Positions 16,007-25,187 of a stretch of 64,000 nt of DNA are shown here, piece after piece. The stretch spans positions 34,248 to 98,247 of the forward strand of contig NZ_DATJCA010000068.1 in NCBI RefSeq assembly GCF_035515035.1, read 5' to 3'. This DNA comes from Gelidibacter sp035515035 (lineage in GTDB: Bacteria > Bacteroidota > Bacteroidia > Flavobacteriales > Flavobacteriaceae). The stretch's first letter is position 1, and every line of letters starts with the position of its first letter. The notes below the pieces were generated by a model. It did not search any database. It had not been told where the DNA came from and saw only the letters and a program-made list of their open reading frames with translations. The position numbers were made by a program, and so were the translations under genes.

Positions 16007-18375
16007 GATTGGATTTCCTTCATCAAATCATCATAGGTATAATAGTGTTCTCCCTTACGATGATTATACAATATGGGTACACGTATGGCCTTTAACCCAG
16101 CGATGCCCTGAAGATCTTCCAATTCCAATAATTCGATAGGGGTGTCAAATATTTTTTTAAATTGTAAGAATTTAATGTATTTCAGGTAAGCTTCCTCATC
16201 CTCCTTTTGTGAATAAATGATGGTCAACTTTCCATTTACTGTCACACGTTCATCTGTGCCTTTAATCAGCGCTTTATCAACTCGCTTTTTAACCACTTCA
16301 TAACTTGCATTGTAGGTGCCATAAACGTCAAATTGTTTTTCATCCATCCTAAATTGAATGGTCAAGGGTTTATTGAATACCAGAATCATGGACGCTACAT
16401 CAACAGATGACGGATAGTCTTGTTTATTTCTATAAAACTCATTCTCCATTTCGCACATGACTTGCAGCTGCCAAAGTCTTAAATTATAAAGATAAATCTT
16501 ATGAAAGCCGTGCTCCCTTGTAATAGATTCCCCGATATACATATTGTGCTCCACACCATCTGTTTTATAGCGTTCAAAATAATGTGGATACATCTTTTGG
16601 GCTTCCACCTGTTTATGATCAAGAATATGTGTCATATTTTTATTGATCATAGTGATGGTTTTATCATAGTTTTTTCGATAGTAATAAATGAGATTTAAAC
16701 GCTTGTCTATTTTCTCAAAGTAACTCTCTATTTTTGTACGGAGGTATTCATTGTTTTGCTCAAAAAACTCGAACAAAGGATGGATTTCATTTTCAAAAAA
16801 ACTACTAATTTCTTGCTCACTATCCACAATAAAATGATAGTTCAATGTATTTAAAAAGCCCTCTAATTGATGTAACAGTTGCTCATAAATAGGTAAACTA
16901 TCTGTTTTTAATTGCGCTTCAATAATTTGTTTGGACAAGCTTAATTGTAAGGACAAGTCTTGTCGAGTGGCTTCATTTCTTTTTGCCGATGAGCCTATAA
17001 CGTCAATTTGTCCAAAGAGGGGATAGACGTCTTCAAAAGTTATTTCTTCAAAAGCAACGGATTTACCTTCGGTTCTGTTCTTATCCAGAAAAGCGCGGGC
17101 AGCATCTTCAAACCGCCAAGACACACTCGGGTGAATGGAGGTACATTCTTGTTGGATAATGGCTTCAATCAAATGCTTTTCCTCTTCCTTTGAGCGCAAT
17201 AATGAAGATACAATGAAAGGCATGACGTCTCTCAACAAATTAGCATTAACGCTGTTGAGCTCACCCACTTTATGGGAAACAATCTCCAAAACCCCCAACA
17301 ACTCTCCTTCACTCGCGATAGGCGCAAAAATAGCACTCTTTATCCCTTGATCATGTAAGTTTTTATAAAATGCTTCGTGCGATTGATGATAACATTCCTC
17401 GACATCTAAGATGGAAAAATAATCTTTTTTCGTAATAAGCGACTTGTATGAATCGCCGCAAAGTGCGCTTTGACATGGGACAATCGCAACGTCGGGAAGA
17501 AGATAGCTCTCCACGAACTTGCCTTCAACCCGTTCAAAAGTCTGGCTTTCCTTATTATAGATTACAAATCCAGCCTTAATGTCCTTAATATTGAATAAAG
17601 ACTCAAACGTCACCCTGAAATCTTCAATGAAGTTAATGTTGGTTCGTTTTCCAGCAATCAATAGCGAAGATTTGATGTCAGAAATGGACCGATCATCCGT
17701 CACATCAAAGATATTATTGATGGTAAACCCTTTATAAATATAGCTATGGGGAGGGAATTTCTCTCGCCATAAATCGATATCCTCAAAATTACTCAACAAT
17801 AAACGGTAGTCCTCTTCTGTAATTTGGGGAGCTTTTTCTGTTTTGACAACCTCAGCAAAATCAGCGTTAGACAAGATCTTATAAGTTCGTAAAATGCCCT
17901 TGGCATCCGGAATTTCGTAAAACAAAGACCTTTTAAAGCTCATCTGATAGCCATAATAAAAGTATAAAATGATGGTACAGGCCACCCTATAATGATCATC
18001 TGTGGGCATATTGGAAATTCTCAGACGAAAATCCGGACCAGCATTTTCAACGATGGATTTGAATCGGGATGAAGCATTGAAATTTAGATCGTGCAAAGGC
18101 ATTGATGCCGTCTTAATTTCGTTTTTAGTGAGCACCTCACTAAACGAATCCTCCAGGATAATTTGAATTTCTTTTTGATAAGTATCAAGCAATTTAGGAT
18201 CGCTAAATCCATCTCTGAGTTCAGGAATTGAATTTCCAGCATTTAAAACCCGTTCCGCTTTTTTGACCAGAAAAGGATCATCACTTTGGGCAAGCGCTTC
18301 ATAACGCTCCAAAAGCTTGTCAAAGCTTATTTTGAGCGTTAATGGCGAATCCAATTGGTCATTGATATCTTTCAT
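16003..18375 (-). CDS. GAF domain protein of unknown function
   Basis: A 790-residue soluble protein. A GAF-like sensor domain lies at about residues 265-392 (from KAGFVIYNKES through GIKSAIFAPIASEGELLGVLEI to the ending helix). The N-terminal 230 residues and the C-terminal half are helix-rich and match no domain I recognise; helices with long charged faces occur around 450-610. No kinase, HTH, cyclase or phosphodiesterase motif was found, so it cannot be called a classical signalling enzyme. It overlaps the HD-PycTM gene by four bases tail to tail. It could bind a small ligand through the GAF part; this is inference. Confidence 0.8.
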   Translation of the reverse strand: MKDINDQLDSPLTLKISFDKLLERYEALAQSDDPFLVKKAERVLNAGNSIPELRDGFSDPKLLDTYQKEIQIILEDSFSEVLTKNEIKTASMPLHDLNFNASSRFKSIVENAGPDFRLRISNMPTDDHYRVACTIILYFYYGYQMSFKRSLFYEIPDAKGILRTYKILSNADFAEVVKTEKAPQITEEDYRLLLSNFEDIDLWREKFPPHSYIYKGFTINNIFDVTDDRSISDIKSSLLIAGKRTNINFIEDFRVTFESLFNIKDIKAGFVIYNKESQTFERVEGKFVESYLLPDVAIVPCQSALCGDSYKSLITKKDYFSILDVEECYHQSHEAFYKNLHDQGIKSAIFAPIASEGELLGVLEIVSHKVGELNSVNANLLRDVMPFIVSSLLRSKEEEKHLIEAIIQQECTSIHPSVSWRFEDAARAFLDKNRTEGKSVAFEEITFEDVYPLFGQIDVIGSSAKRNEATRQDLSLQLSLSKQIIEAQLKTDSLPIYEQLLHQLEGFLNTLNYHFIVDSEQEISSFFENEIHPLFEFFEQNNEYLRTKIESYFEKIDKRLNLIYYYRKNYDKTITMINKNMTHILDHKQVEAQKMYPHYFERYKTDGVEHNMYIGESITREHGFHKIYLYNLRLWQLQVMCEMENEFYRNKQDYPSSVDVASMILVFNKPLTIQFRMDEKQFDVYGTYNASYEVVKKRVDKALIKGTDERVTVNGKLTIIYSQKEDEEAYLKYIKFLQFKKIFDTPIELLELEDLQGIAGLKAIRVPILYNHRKGEHYYTYDDLMKEIQS

Positions 18376-18419
18376 AACTTTTATATCTTCTCAAATTTAC
18401 GCATTTTTGAAGATGCAGT

Positions 18420-18462
18420 AAAAAAAGAATCGTGCAGCTTCAAATGAAACCCACGATTCTTT
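18420..18462 (-). terminator. Rho-independent terminator of the amylase operon
   Basis: Perfect 11-bp arms AAAGAATCGTG (18424-18434) and CACGATTCTTT (18452-18462). On the minus strand the stem is followed by seven T (18426 down to 18420), so it ends transcripts of the minus-strand glucan operon, 58 bases after the last stop codon and before the GAF gene. Confidence 0.85.
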
Positions 18463-18519
18463 GTTCGGATATGGTCAATCCACTAAAAATGCATAACTCA
18501 ACTCTCAGCACAATTGCTT

Positions 18520-20181
18520 TTATTTCAGTTCTAAAAGCACGATATCAAATTCGGAATCCATCTGAACGACTCCATTTTCAACTATTACATCTTGATCAGA
18601 ATAGGCGTCATACAGTGAGGTACCTTCCTCAAATAATCTGCCAACATTTAATATTTTAGAACCTATCGGAAGGTCCAAGCCTATAATGACCAAATCATCA
18701 TAATCATCTTTCTTATAACTTCTGTAAAACACATATGGACTTTCAGTTATCATTTGATGCACACCAGCGCCTACTGCAGGATGGTATTTTCTGAATTTCC
18801 CCAGTTTCTGCCAATGGTTTAAAATCGATCGGGTATTTTCGTCAGATGCCATCTGATCCCAATTCATAAAAGATCTTAAGGTGGCATCACCGACAGTTCC
18901 TTCTATAACCAAAGATCTTGCCGATTCATCACCATAATAGGTTTGTGAAGTTCCAGGAGCTAATAATAACTTTGTAGCGGTTTCAAACGGTTTTTCTCGT
19001 TTAGGATCAAAAGGCTCTCCATCGTCATGTGACGATAAATAATTTAAAACGCCAAAATCTTTCAAAGGCCCATTAAGTTTATTGGTGTATTTAGTGAACA
19101 GACCTTCGTAATTGAGTTGTGCCGCATCATATTTAAATTCAAAATTAATTAGACTGTTAAATGCCTTCTCAAAATAATTAATGGAAGTACCACCAAGATC
19201 ATAAGCTGTTCCTGATGAAATACCATAACCATAAACCTCTCCCACTAAGTAAAATTCGTTATCATCCAACACTGCTTCTGGGTTGTTAGTTTTCCATTCG
19301 TTAAATGCAAAATCACATTCCGTCCTAAATTCTGACCAAACAGTTTCCTCAACGTGCTTTACCGTATCTACGCGATACCCATCAATACCAAACTCGGTAA
19401 TATAATCCGTTAGCCATTTTATGATATAGAAACGTGGTGCTCGGGGGTATCCGGTACGTTCAAAAAAAGCATCCAACTCGGCAACTTCCTGTTCATAACG
19501 TCCTTCTGATTTCCATTTTTCAACAAGTTGTGGCGGCAAATCAACGGCCTCATCACTTTCTGTTTTAATATCTGGAAGATTTTTAACCAGCGTACATGAA
19601 ATGGTCGAATCATAAGATGTATAATCGCAGGTAGGGTCCGTACGCACCCACTCGTCGGGCCAAACAGGATCCACTGGAGTGACCGGTCCTGTGTGATTAA
19701 TTACGGCATCCAATAAGATGCGAATTCCTCTTTTATGCGCTGCGGCAACCAAAGCCTTTAAATCGTCCTTGGTTCCAAAATTGGGGTCAATGGCGGTCCA
19801 ATCTTTAGTCCAATAACCATGAAATCCGTAAGTAATGCCCGTACCTTCATCGGTACCCCCATGGATTTGCTCCACAATGGGCGACATCCAAATAGCATTG
19901 ACACCCAAGTCGGAAAAATAGCCATCCTCTATTTTTTGGGTGATCCCTTTTAAATCGCCGCCTTCAAAACCTCTTAATTTACCGGTTTCTTTTGTCCGAT
20001 TAAAATTCACATCATTTGAGGTATCGCCATTATTAAAACGATCCGTCAGTAAAAAATACAGGTTGGCAGCTTCCCATACAAAAGGCACTTCTTTTTTCTC
20101 TTTCATTGTCATCAATTTATTCTCTTCCTTGCAGCTTAATAAAACGAAACTACAAAGAAAACACCAAAAAAAATTCCTCAT
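18520..20181 (-). CDS. MalS-like GH13 alpha-amylase lipoprotein
   Basis: A 553-residue GH13 enzyme from the ATG at 20181, giving a lipoprotein signal MRNFFWCFLCSFVLLSC (Cys17). Catalytic residues are nucleophile D272 (GYRVD), acid/base E315 (VGEVYGYG) and D386 (SHDD); region I is DAVINH (158-163). The layout YFLLTDRFNNGD, GFEGGDLKGI and YGFHGYWTKDW resembles E. coli periplasmic MalS (GH13_19), so alpha-1,4 cleavage of malto-oligosaccharides is the likely role. The lipid anchor places it at a membrane face, either periplasmic or on the surface. Only 2 bases separate it from the upstream GH13, so translation is probably coupled. Last gene of the operon. Confidence 0.93.
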   Translation of the reverse strand: MRNFFWCFLCSFVLLSCKEENKLMTMKEKKEVPFVWEAANLYFLLTDRFNNGDTSNDVNFNRTKETGKLRGFEGGDLKGITQKIEDGYFSDLGVNAIWMSPIVEQIHGGTDEGTGITYGFHGYWTKDWTAIDPNFGTKDDLKALVAAAHKRGIRILLDAVINHTGPVTPVDPVWPDEWVRTDPTCDYTSYDSTISCTLVKNLPDIKTESDEAVDLPPQLVEKWKSEGRYEQEVAELDAFFERTGYPRAPRFYIIKWLTDYITEFGIDGYRVDTVKHVEETVWSEFRTECDFAFNEWKTNNPEAVLDDNEFYLVGEVYGYGISSGTAYDLGGTSINYFEKAFNSLINFEFKYDAAQLNYEGLFTKYTNKLNGPLKDFGVLNYLSSHDDGEPFDPKREKPFETATKLLLAPGTSQTYYGDESARSLVIEGTVGDATLRSFMNWDQMASDENTRSILNHWQKLGKFRKYHPAVGAGVHQMITESPYVFYRSYKKDDYDDLVIIGLDLPIGSKILNVGRLFEEGTSLYDAYSDQDVIVENGVVQMDSEFDIVLLELK

Positions 20182-20183
20182 AA

Positions 20184-21605
20184 TTAATTTGTTAAGATTC
20201 GATATTCCCATGGCTTTAAAACAAGGATATTGTCATTCATCTCAATAGGTTCATTGCTCATATAATCGGTAAAACTTCCTTTTAGAGGTGCAGAAAACGA
20301 CTGTTCTTTATTAGAAAAATTACCCACAAAAGTGACGGTGATATTGTTTTTGCTGCGCTGAAACGCTAATACCTTCTCATTAGTAGTTTCCAAATTCTTG
20401 TAGGTTGCCGGGTCTTTTCCTCCGTTCAATGCCGGATTTGTATTTTTCAGCGTCCCAAGTTTTTCAAGCAAAGGCCACATTTTTGCTTTCGTTTTAGGAA
20501 TGGAATCTTTTTCAAAAAACTTCAATCGGTGGTCCAAATCATACTCCATGCCTGAATAGATCAACGGCATTCCCGGAATCACGTAACTGAATGCGGTCAT
20601 TAACGGTGCAGCGTCCCTCATTCGCTCATTGATGGTGCCATTCCATGAATTCTCGTCGTGGTTGGTCACAAAGTTCATAATGATATCATCTTTTTCGTAA
20701 ATGGACTCAATTTCCGCCCAGCGGTCCTTCCAAGCTTCTAAACCCTTTTCGCCTTTAGCTATAGCATTCATGGCGTGATGGGTGTCCCATCCATAAACCG
20801 CATCAAATAAATCGTCTTTTGCCAATTCAGGTTCCCATGCTTCAGCCAACATAAAGATGTCTTTTGTTTCTCTGAGTTGCGGAATCGCCTCTTGCCAAAA
20901 ATCTGTTGGAACAGATCCTGCCACATCACATCTAAATCCGTCAATACCTTCTTCCTTCAACCAATATTGCATGTCGGCAATCATTTCTTTGCGCATGTCT
21001 TTATTGTCATAATTTAAATCGGCTACATCCGTCCAATCCGTATCTACCGGATGTGTAATGTTGCCATCTTTATCCTTTGTATAATAATCTGGATTACTTT
21101 TGATCCATTCATGATCCCATCCCGTATGATTTGGTACCCAATCCAAAATAACGTAAATACCATTGTCGTGCGCAGTTTTGACCAGATTTCTAAAATCTTC
21201 AAGGGTTCCAAACTCCGGATTTATTTTTGTGAAATCGGATACGGCATAGTAGCTTCCAAGGTATTTGGATTGTTCCGCTTCTGGAAAATCGGAGGCAAAT
21301 TTACTATCCTCTCCACCGGTAGCCTTACGTTTGGTTTCACTAATTGGAAAAATTGGCATCAACCAAATCACTTTAACACCCAATTCTTTTAACTGCGGAA
21401 TGTCTTTGGTGAATTCATCAAAATGTCCCGAAGGTGAATATTGACGAATGTTGGCTTCATAAATAACTGCGGTTTCCAGAACAGCGTCGGAAATGGGTTG
21501 AAATTCTTCCTGATTTGTTTCTTCAATGAAAGCTTCAACTTTCTTTTCCTCTTTGCAAGCAACAATCAGCATAAAACTGAAGACTGCCAAAATGATATTT
21601 TTCAT
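20184..21605 (-). CDS. GH13 alpha-amylase-family lipoprotein
   Basis: A 473-residue GH13 hydrolase from the ATG at 21605; the signal ends FMLIVAC with Cys17. Catalytic residues are nucleophile D227 (GFRCD), acid/base E255 (LAEAWEPE) and D317 (NHD). Region I is DWVPNHTGWDHEW. The compact length and the block IYEANIRQYSPSG suggest an oligosaccharide-acting amylase rather than a polysaccharide debrancher, but the exact subfamily is not certain. It sits 5 bases after the GH31 gene and 2 before the MalS-like gene, in the same operon of alpha-glucan enzymes. Confidence 0.92.
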   Translation of the reverse strand: MKNIILAVFSFMLIVACKEEKKVEAFIEETNQEEFQPISDAVLETAVIYEANIRQYSPSGHFDEFTKDIPQLKELGVKVIWLMPIFPISETKRKATGGEDSKFASDFPEAEQSKYLGSYYAVSDFTKINPEFGTLEDFRNLVKTAHDNGIYVILDWVPNHTGWDHEWIKSNPDYYTKDKDGNITHPVDTDWTDVADLNYDNKDMRKEMIADMQYWLKEEGIDGFRCDVAGSVPTDFWQEAIPQLRETKDIFMLAEAWEPELAKDDLFDAVYGWDTHHAMNAIAKGEKGLEAWKDRWAEIESIYEKDDIIMNFVTNHDENSWNGTINERMRDAAPLMTAFSYVIPGMPLIYSGMEYDLDHRLKFFEKDSIPKTKAKMWPLLEKLGTLKNTNPALNGGKDPATYKNLETTNEKVLAFQRSKNNITVTFVGNFSNKEQSFSAPLKGSFTDYMSNEPIEMNDNILVLKPWEYRILTN

Positions 21606-21610
21606 GGTAA

Positions 21611-24004
21611 TTAATTTAATTTGATGTTTAGTTTTAATTCTTTTGATGTATTCCATTCTAACGGAATAGTAATTGTTTTTTGGTCTTCGTTATAAGTGAA
21701 ATCCAATTTTTTGCGACTGATCTTAACCGATTTAGGTTTCAGGCTTATGTTGTGAAGGACAAGCTCAATGGATTTTGTTTGTGTTTGAAAATCCGAGCCA
21801 AGCTCAGCTTTTATTTCAATTTCAATTTCTTTCGCGCTCAATTTTGATGAAAAGGCCATCAGTTCATACTGTCCTTTCTCATAGGCATCGGCCGTCAATC
21901 CATCATCATTATATAGTTGGCCTTGACTTTCTAAAACTGTGGGATCATAATAGTAATGCAATTCAAAAGTGTTCCCATCATAATTCTTGGTACTCTGCAT
22001 CGGTTTTGCCATAGGAATAATAGCACCACCACGTACAAACGTTGGAATATGATCTTCGGCAACTTTGACGGTGACACTTTTTCCGCCTTCAAACATTTCA
22101 GTCGTATAAAAATCAAACCAATTGCCGTTTTTAGGGAAATAAATCTCTTTTTCAGTAACTTGAGAATTGAGAATGGGCGCGATTAAAAAATCATCGCCCC
22201 AAAAGTATTCCGATGCCTCAGTTTTTAGCGCTTCAGAATCGTCTTCAAAAAATAACGGTCGCATTAGTGGCGTCCCTTTCTTGTGATTTTCAAAGCTTAG
22301 ATTATAATTATAAGGCAACAGTTTGTAACGCAATATGATGGATTTCTTAGCCAAAGCCATGGTTTTAGAATCCCAAAAAACAGGCTCTGCAGGCACTTCT
22401 TCCTGAGCATGCGGACGGTAAATAGGCTGGAACACGCCATACTGTAACCAACGTGTATAAAGTTCCGCATCTTGATTGTCGCCCGCAAATCCGCCCAGAT
22501 CAGAGTGCATGTAGCCCAATCCTTGCATGCCCATTTGCAGCGCAATTTCGGGTTGACTTTGTAATCCGCCCCAAGTTCTGTTCACGTCGCCAGACCACGG
22601 AATCATGCCAAATCGCTGAGATCCCGAAAATCCAGCACGCATTAAAATAAACGGACGTTCGTTGGGAAAATCAGCTTTATAACCTTCTGCAATCAATCCT
22701 GCCCAATCATGGCCGTAAATATTGTGGACTTCATCTGCTGTTCCTGTGGCATGGAGTAACTTTTCGGGATGGACTTCAGGTTCGCCCAAATCGCCCCAAA
22801 CTCCGGTTACGCCCATATCCGCAAGATTTTTGTAAATATCCCAAAACCAAGCTTTCCCTTTTGGATTATAGATATCAATCAATCCGGTATTTCCAAAATA
22901 GAAATCGAAGATATAGGGATTTCCAACAGAATCTTTTGCCATGACCTCTTTGTCAACGACTTCTTGCCAACGCTTGGAAGTGGTCAAAATAAAAGGTTCT
23001 GTCACCAAAATGGTATTGATATTATCAGACTTTAAATCCTTGATCATTTGGGTTGGATTTGGGAAGGAGTCTTTTAAAAACTCCAGATTTCCCATATGGC
23101 CTTGGATGTCCTTTCCAAACCAAAAAATATCGATGATTACCGCATCCAACGGAATTTGTTCATCTCTAAATTTCTGAACTGTGGCAACCACTTCTTTTTG
23201 GGAATGGTAACCAAATCGGCTTGAAAAATTCCCCAAGGCCCAACGCGGTGGCAAAGGTTGTTTCCCAGTTAAATCAGTGTAATTATCGATCAAATCGGTC
23301 CAAGAATCACCCACAATGACTTGATAGGTTTTTCTACCGGAAATGGTTTCATAAGTTAGGGTGTTATCTTTTTTACTGTCCAAATCTAAAAATCCGATAG
23401 GTGCATTATCAAAATGGATCATATATTGATTTGATGACATCATGATAGGCATGGTGTAGTTCATCAACTCCGAATGGGTTTCGTAACCATAATGCGCACG
23501 GTTGTAGAGTTGCAATCGGTGACCGCGACGGTTCATGCCCAAAGCTCTTGCACCGCCACCATAGAGAATTTCGTCTTTTGTGAGGTTGAACTGGATGGTC
23601 TCCAAACTGTCGTTTTTGACGTAACCCATTTTTTCTGAGATGATGGGCTTGCCATGATAACGATATGAAATTTGAAAGGGTTGTTTTTTTATTTCAACTT
23701 CCAATCCACAAGTTTTTAATCTATAATTTGACCCATTATCTGTGAAAGTTGTTGTTTCACAATTGTTGTGTTTGAAATCATTTATTACTGCATGTGATTT
23801 CCCGTTTAAATCTTCCCCATCAGGAACAAAACTGGTTTCAATAATTTCTGAAGAAAGAATTCTTATTTGATATACGCCATCACTTACCTCGACTTTAACG
23901 AATTCTCCATCTTGAAATTCAGCACTTTTGAAAATTCGGTTTGGGTTTTGGGAGAAACCCAAGAGTGATGAGAATAGGAATATTATTAATAGGTGATTTT
24001 TCAT
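21611..24004 (-). CDS. GH31 alpha-glucosidase, exported
   Basis: A 797-residue GH31 enzyme from the ATG at 24004, with a signal peptide ending near LLGFSQ (residue 19) and no lipobox, so probably periplasmic. The nucleophile is D405 in VWGDLGEPE and the acid is D473 in WSGDVNRTW; YMHSDLGGF and the N-terminal beta-sandwich (20-240) are typical. Expected to release glucose from the non-reducing ends of alpha-glucan oligosaccharides. Here it takes the place of the GH97 enzyme SusB of the Bacteroides starch system. Followed closely by the two GH13 genes. Confidence 0.94.
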   Translation of the reverse strand: MKNHLLIIFLFSSLLGFSQNPNRIFKSAEFQDGEFVKVEVSDGVYQIRILSSEIIETSFVPDGEDLNGKSHAVINDFKHNNCETTTFTDNGSNYRLKTCGLEVEIKKQPFQISYRYHGKPIISEKMGYVKNDSLETIQFNLTKDEILYGGGARALGMNRRGHRLQLYNRAHYGYETHSELMNYTMPIMMSSNQYMIHFDNAPIGFLDLDSKKDNTLTYETISGRKTYQVIVGDSWTDLIDNYTDLTGKQPLPPRWALGNFSSRFGYHSQKEVVATVQKFRDEQIPLDAVIIDIFWFGKDIQGHMGNLEFLKDSFPNPTQMIKDLKSDNINTILVTEPFILTTSKRWQEVVDKEVMAKDSVGNPYIFDFYFGNTGLIDIYNPKGKAWFWDIYKNLADMGVTGVWGDLGEPEVHPEKLLHATGTADEVHNIYGHDWAGLIAEGYKADFPNERPFILMRAGFSGSQRFGMIPWSGDVNRTWGGLQSQPEIALQMGMQGLGYMHSDLGGFAGDNQDAELYTRWLQYGVFQPIYRPHAQEEVPAEPVFWDSKTMALAKKSIILRYKLLPYNYNLSFENHKKGTPLMRPLFFEDDSEALKTEASEYFWGDDFLIAPILNSQVTEKEIYFPKNGNWFDFYTTEMFEGGKSVTVKVAEDHIPTFVRGGAIIPMAKPMQSTKNYDGNTFELHYYYDPTVLESQGQLYNDDGLTADAYEKGQYELMAFSSKLSAKEIEIEIKAELGSDFQTQTKSIELVLHNISLKPKSVKISRKKLDFTYNEDQKTITIPLEWNTSKELKLNIKLN

Positions 24005-24037
24005 TTGTAATTCTCTTTCAAAATTCAAGTTTTGCTC

Positions 24038-24070
24038 AAACCTGACAGGTTTTAAAAACCTGAGAGGTCT
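24038..24070. repeat. Intergenic palindromic repeat (CCTGACAGGTTT type)
   Basis: AAACCTGACAGGTTTT (from 24038) followed by AAAACCTGAGAGGTCT (to 24070) pair into one hairpin, CCTGACAGGTTTT with AAAACCTGAGAGG. It fills most of the gap between the esterase and GH31 genes. The outer motif (CCTG-CAGGT, AGGTCT) resembles the arms of the repeat at 13145-13184. Confidence 0.65.
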
Positions 24071-24079
24071 ACTACTGCA

Positions 24080-25060
24080 TCATTCTGACTTCTTCAACAA
24101 AAACGTCAATGGAATATCCAATCGTTTTTGCCATGAGATTTCTGTATGTTCTGCGCCTTCAAATTTCAGGTTTTTAAAATTTGAGTGGTCATATCCCTTC
24201 TCCTTAAAGATGGCGTTGACTCTTTGCGCGTATTTTGGATAGAATTTATCCAAGGTTTTTGTACCGTAATCAAAATAAAATCGGTGGGTTTTTGGAGAAG
24301 GCACATGGGTTTTCATATACTCAAAAAACGTATCGGCCAATAAGTCGCCATCATTTGGGTTAGTTCCAGGCCAGTGTGTTGATAAACATGCAGCGGCTCC
24401 AAAAACTTCTGGATATTCGCAAATGGCGTACATAGAAATCAACCCGCCCATGCTCGACCCTGCCACATAGGTATTGTCCCTATCTGTCAACACCGAATAA
24501 TTGGCATCCACATAAGGTTTTAACTCATTAACGATAAAGCCCAAATAGTTATCTGACGTAACCGCATCAAACTTAAAATTATCCAGCTTGGCTTGTTCAA
24601 AAAGAGAATCCCGCACTGATGTAGGTAAGGATTCAAATGGTTTTTGTGGAAAATACTCACTGTGACGTAAATCATTGATATTGAATGGGGCGACAACAAT
24701 AAAATCTTTGGTGATGCTGTCCTTCATCAATTGACTTGAAATTTCATCTACTTTCCATTCCTGTTTATTCCAAGTAATGGTGCTATCAAACAGCATTTGC
24801 CCATCGTGCATATACAATACGGCATACTTTTTACTGTTGGAATAACCTTCTGGGAGCCAGATATCAACTTTTCTTGGCGGAATATAATTGGATGGAAAAT
24901 CATCAATCCGTAATAAGGTGCCTCCGCCAAAATCGCCTTCAATGGTTTCTGTCTGAACCTTGGAAATGTCCGCAGGTTTGATATTGATTTTCTTTTCTTT
25001 CTTAGTTTCACAAGAAAGTGAGATTGCTAAAAGAAGGAGGATATATACTATTTTTTTCAT
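24080..25060 (-). CDS. Esterase-family lipoprotein in the glucan operon
   Basis: A 326-residue alpha/beta hydrolase of the putative-esterase (EsterD/IroE-like) family. Lipoprotein signal MKKIVYILLLLAISLSC, Cys17. The nucleophile elbow is AGSSMGG; YAVLYMHDGQMLFD near the start is the family's oxyanion-side block; the late HTEISWQKR supplies the predicted catalytic His. It lies between the GH31 and cyclomaltodextrinase genes in the minus-strand operon. A role in removing acyl groups from sugars would fit, but the natural substrate cannot be told from sequence. Intergenic palindromes flank it on both sides (24038-24070 and 25079-25116). Confidence 0.87.
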   Translation of the reverse strand: MKKIVYILLLLAISLSCETKKEKKINIKPADISKVQTETIEGDFGGGTLLRIDDFPSNYIPPRKVDIWLPEGYSNSKKYAVLYMHDGQMLFDSTITWNKQEWKVDEISSQLMKDSITKDFIVVAPFNINDLRHSEYFPQKPFESLPTSVRDSLFEQAKLDNFKFDAVTSDNYLGFIVNELKPYVDANYSVLTDRDNTYVAGSSMGGLISMYAICEYPEVFGAAACLSTHWPGTNPNDGDLLADTFFEYMKTHVPSPKTHRFYFDYGTKTLDKFYPKYAQRVNAIFKEKGYDHSNFKNLKFEGAEHTEISWQKRLDIPLTFLLKKSE

Positions 25061-25078
25061 GTTATTTGATAAGACCTA

Positions 25079-25116
25079 CAAGGTTTTCCTCTTTCGGAGG
25101 ACAGGTGGAAACCTTG
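25079..25116. repeat. Intergenic palindromic repeat (CAAGGTTTTCC type)
   Basis: Arms CAAGGTTT (25079-25086) and AAACCTTG (25109-25116) enclose a second hairpin TCCTC-TTTCG-GAGGA (25087-25101). Nearly the same sequence forms the 3' end of the msrA gene at 13522-13559 in the opposite orientation. Confidence 0.7.
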
Positions 25117-25187
25117 CAACTCAATTTGAAGTTTAAAAATTGTTTCTTCTCGAAGCCTCATTCCATTTGGGGTGAAATCCGTGAAAT

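Noticed and set aside
14729..18375. A complete Pycsar defence system
   Set aside because: No pyrimidylate cyclase is present and the neighbouring genes are housekeeping; only an effector-like domain is seen.
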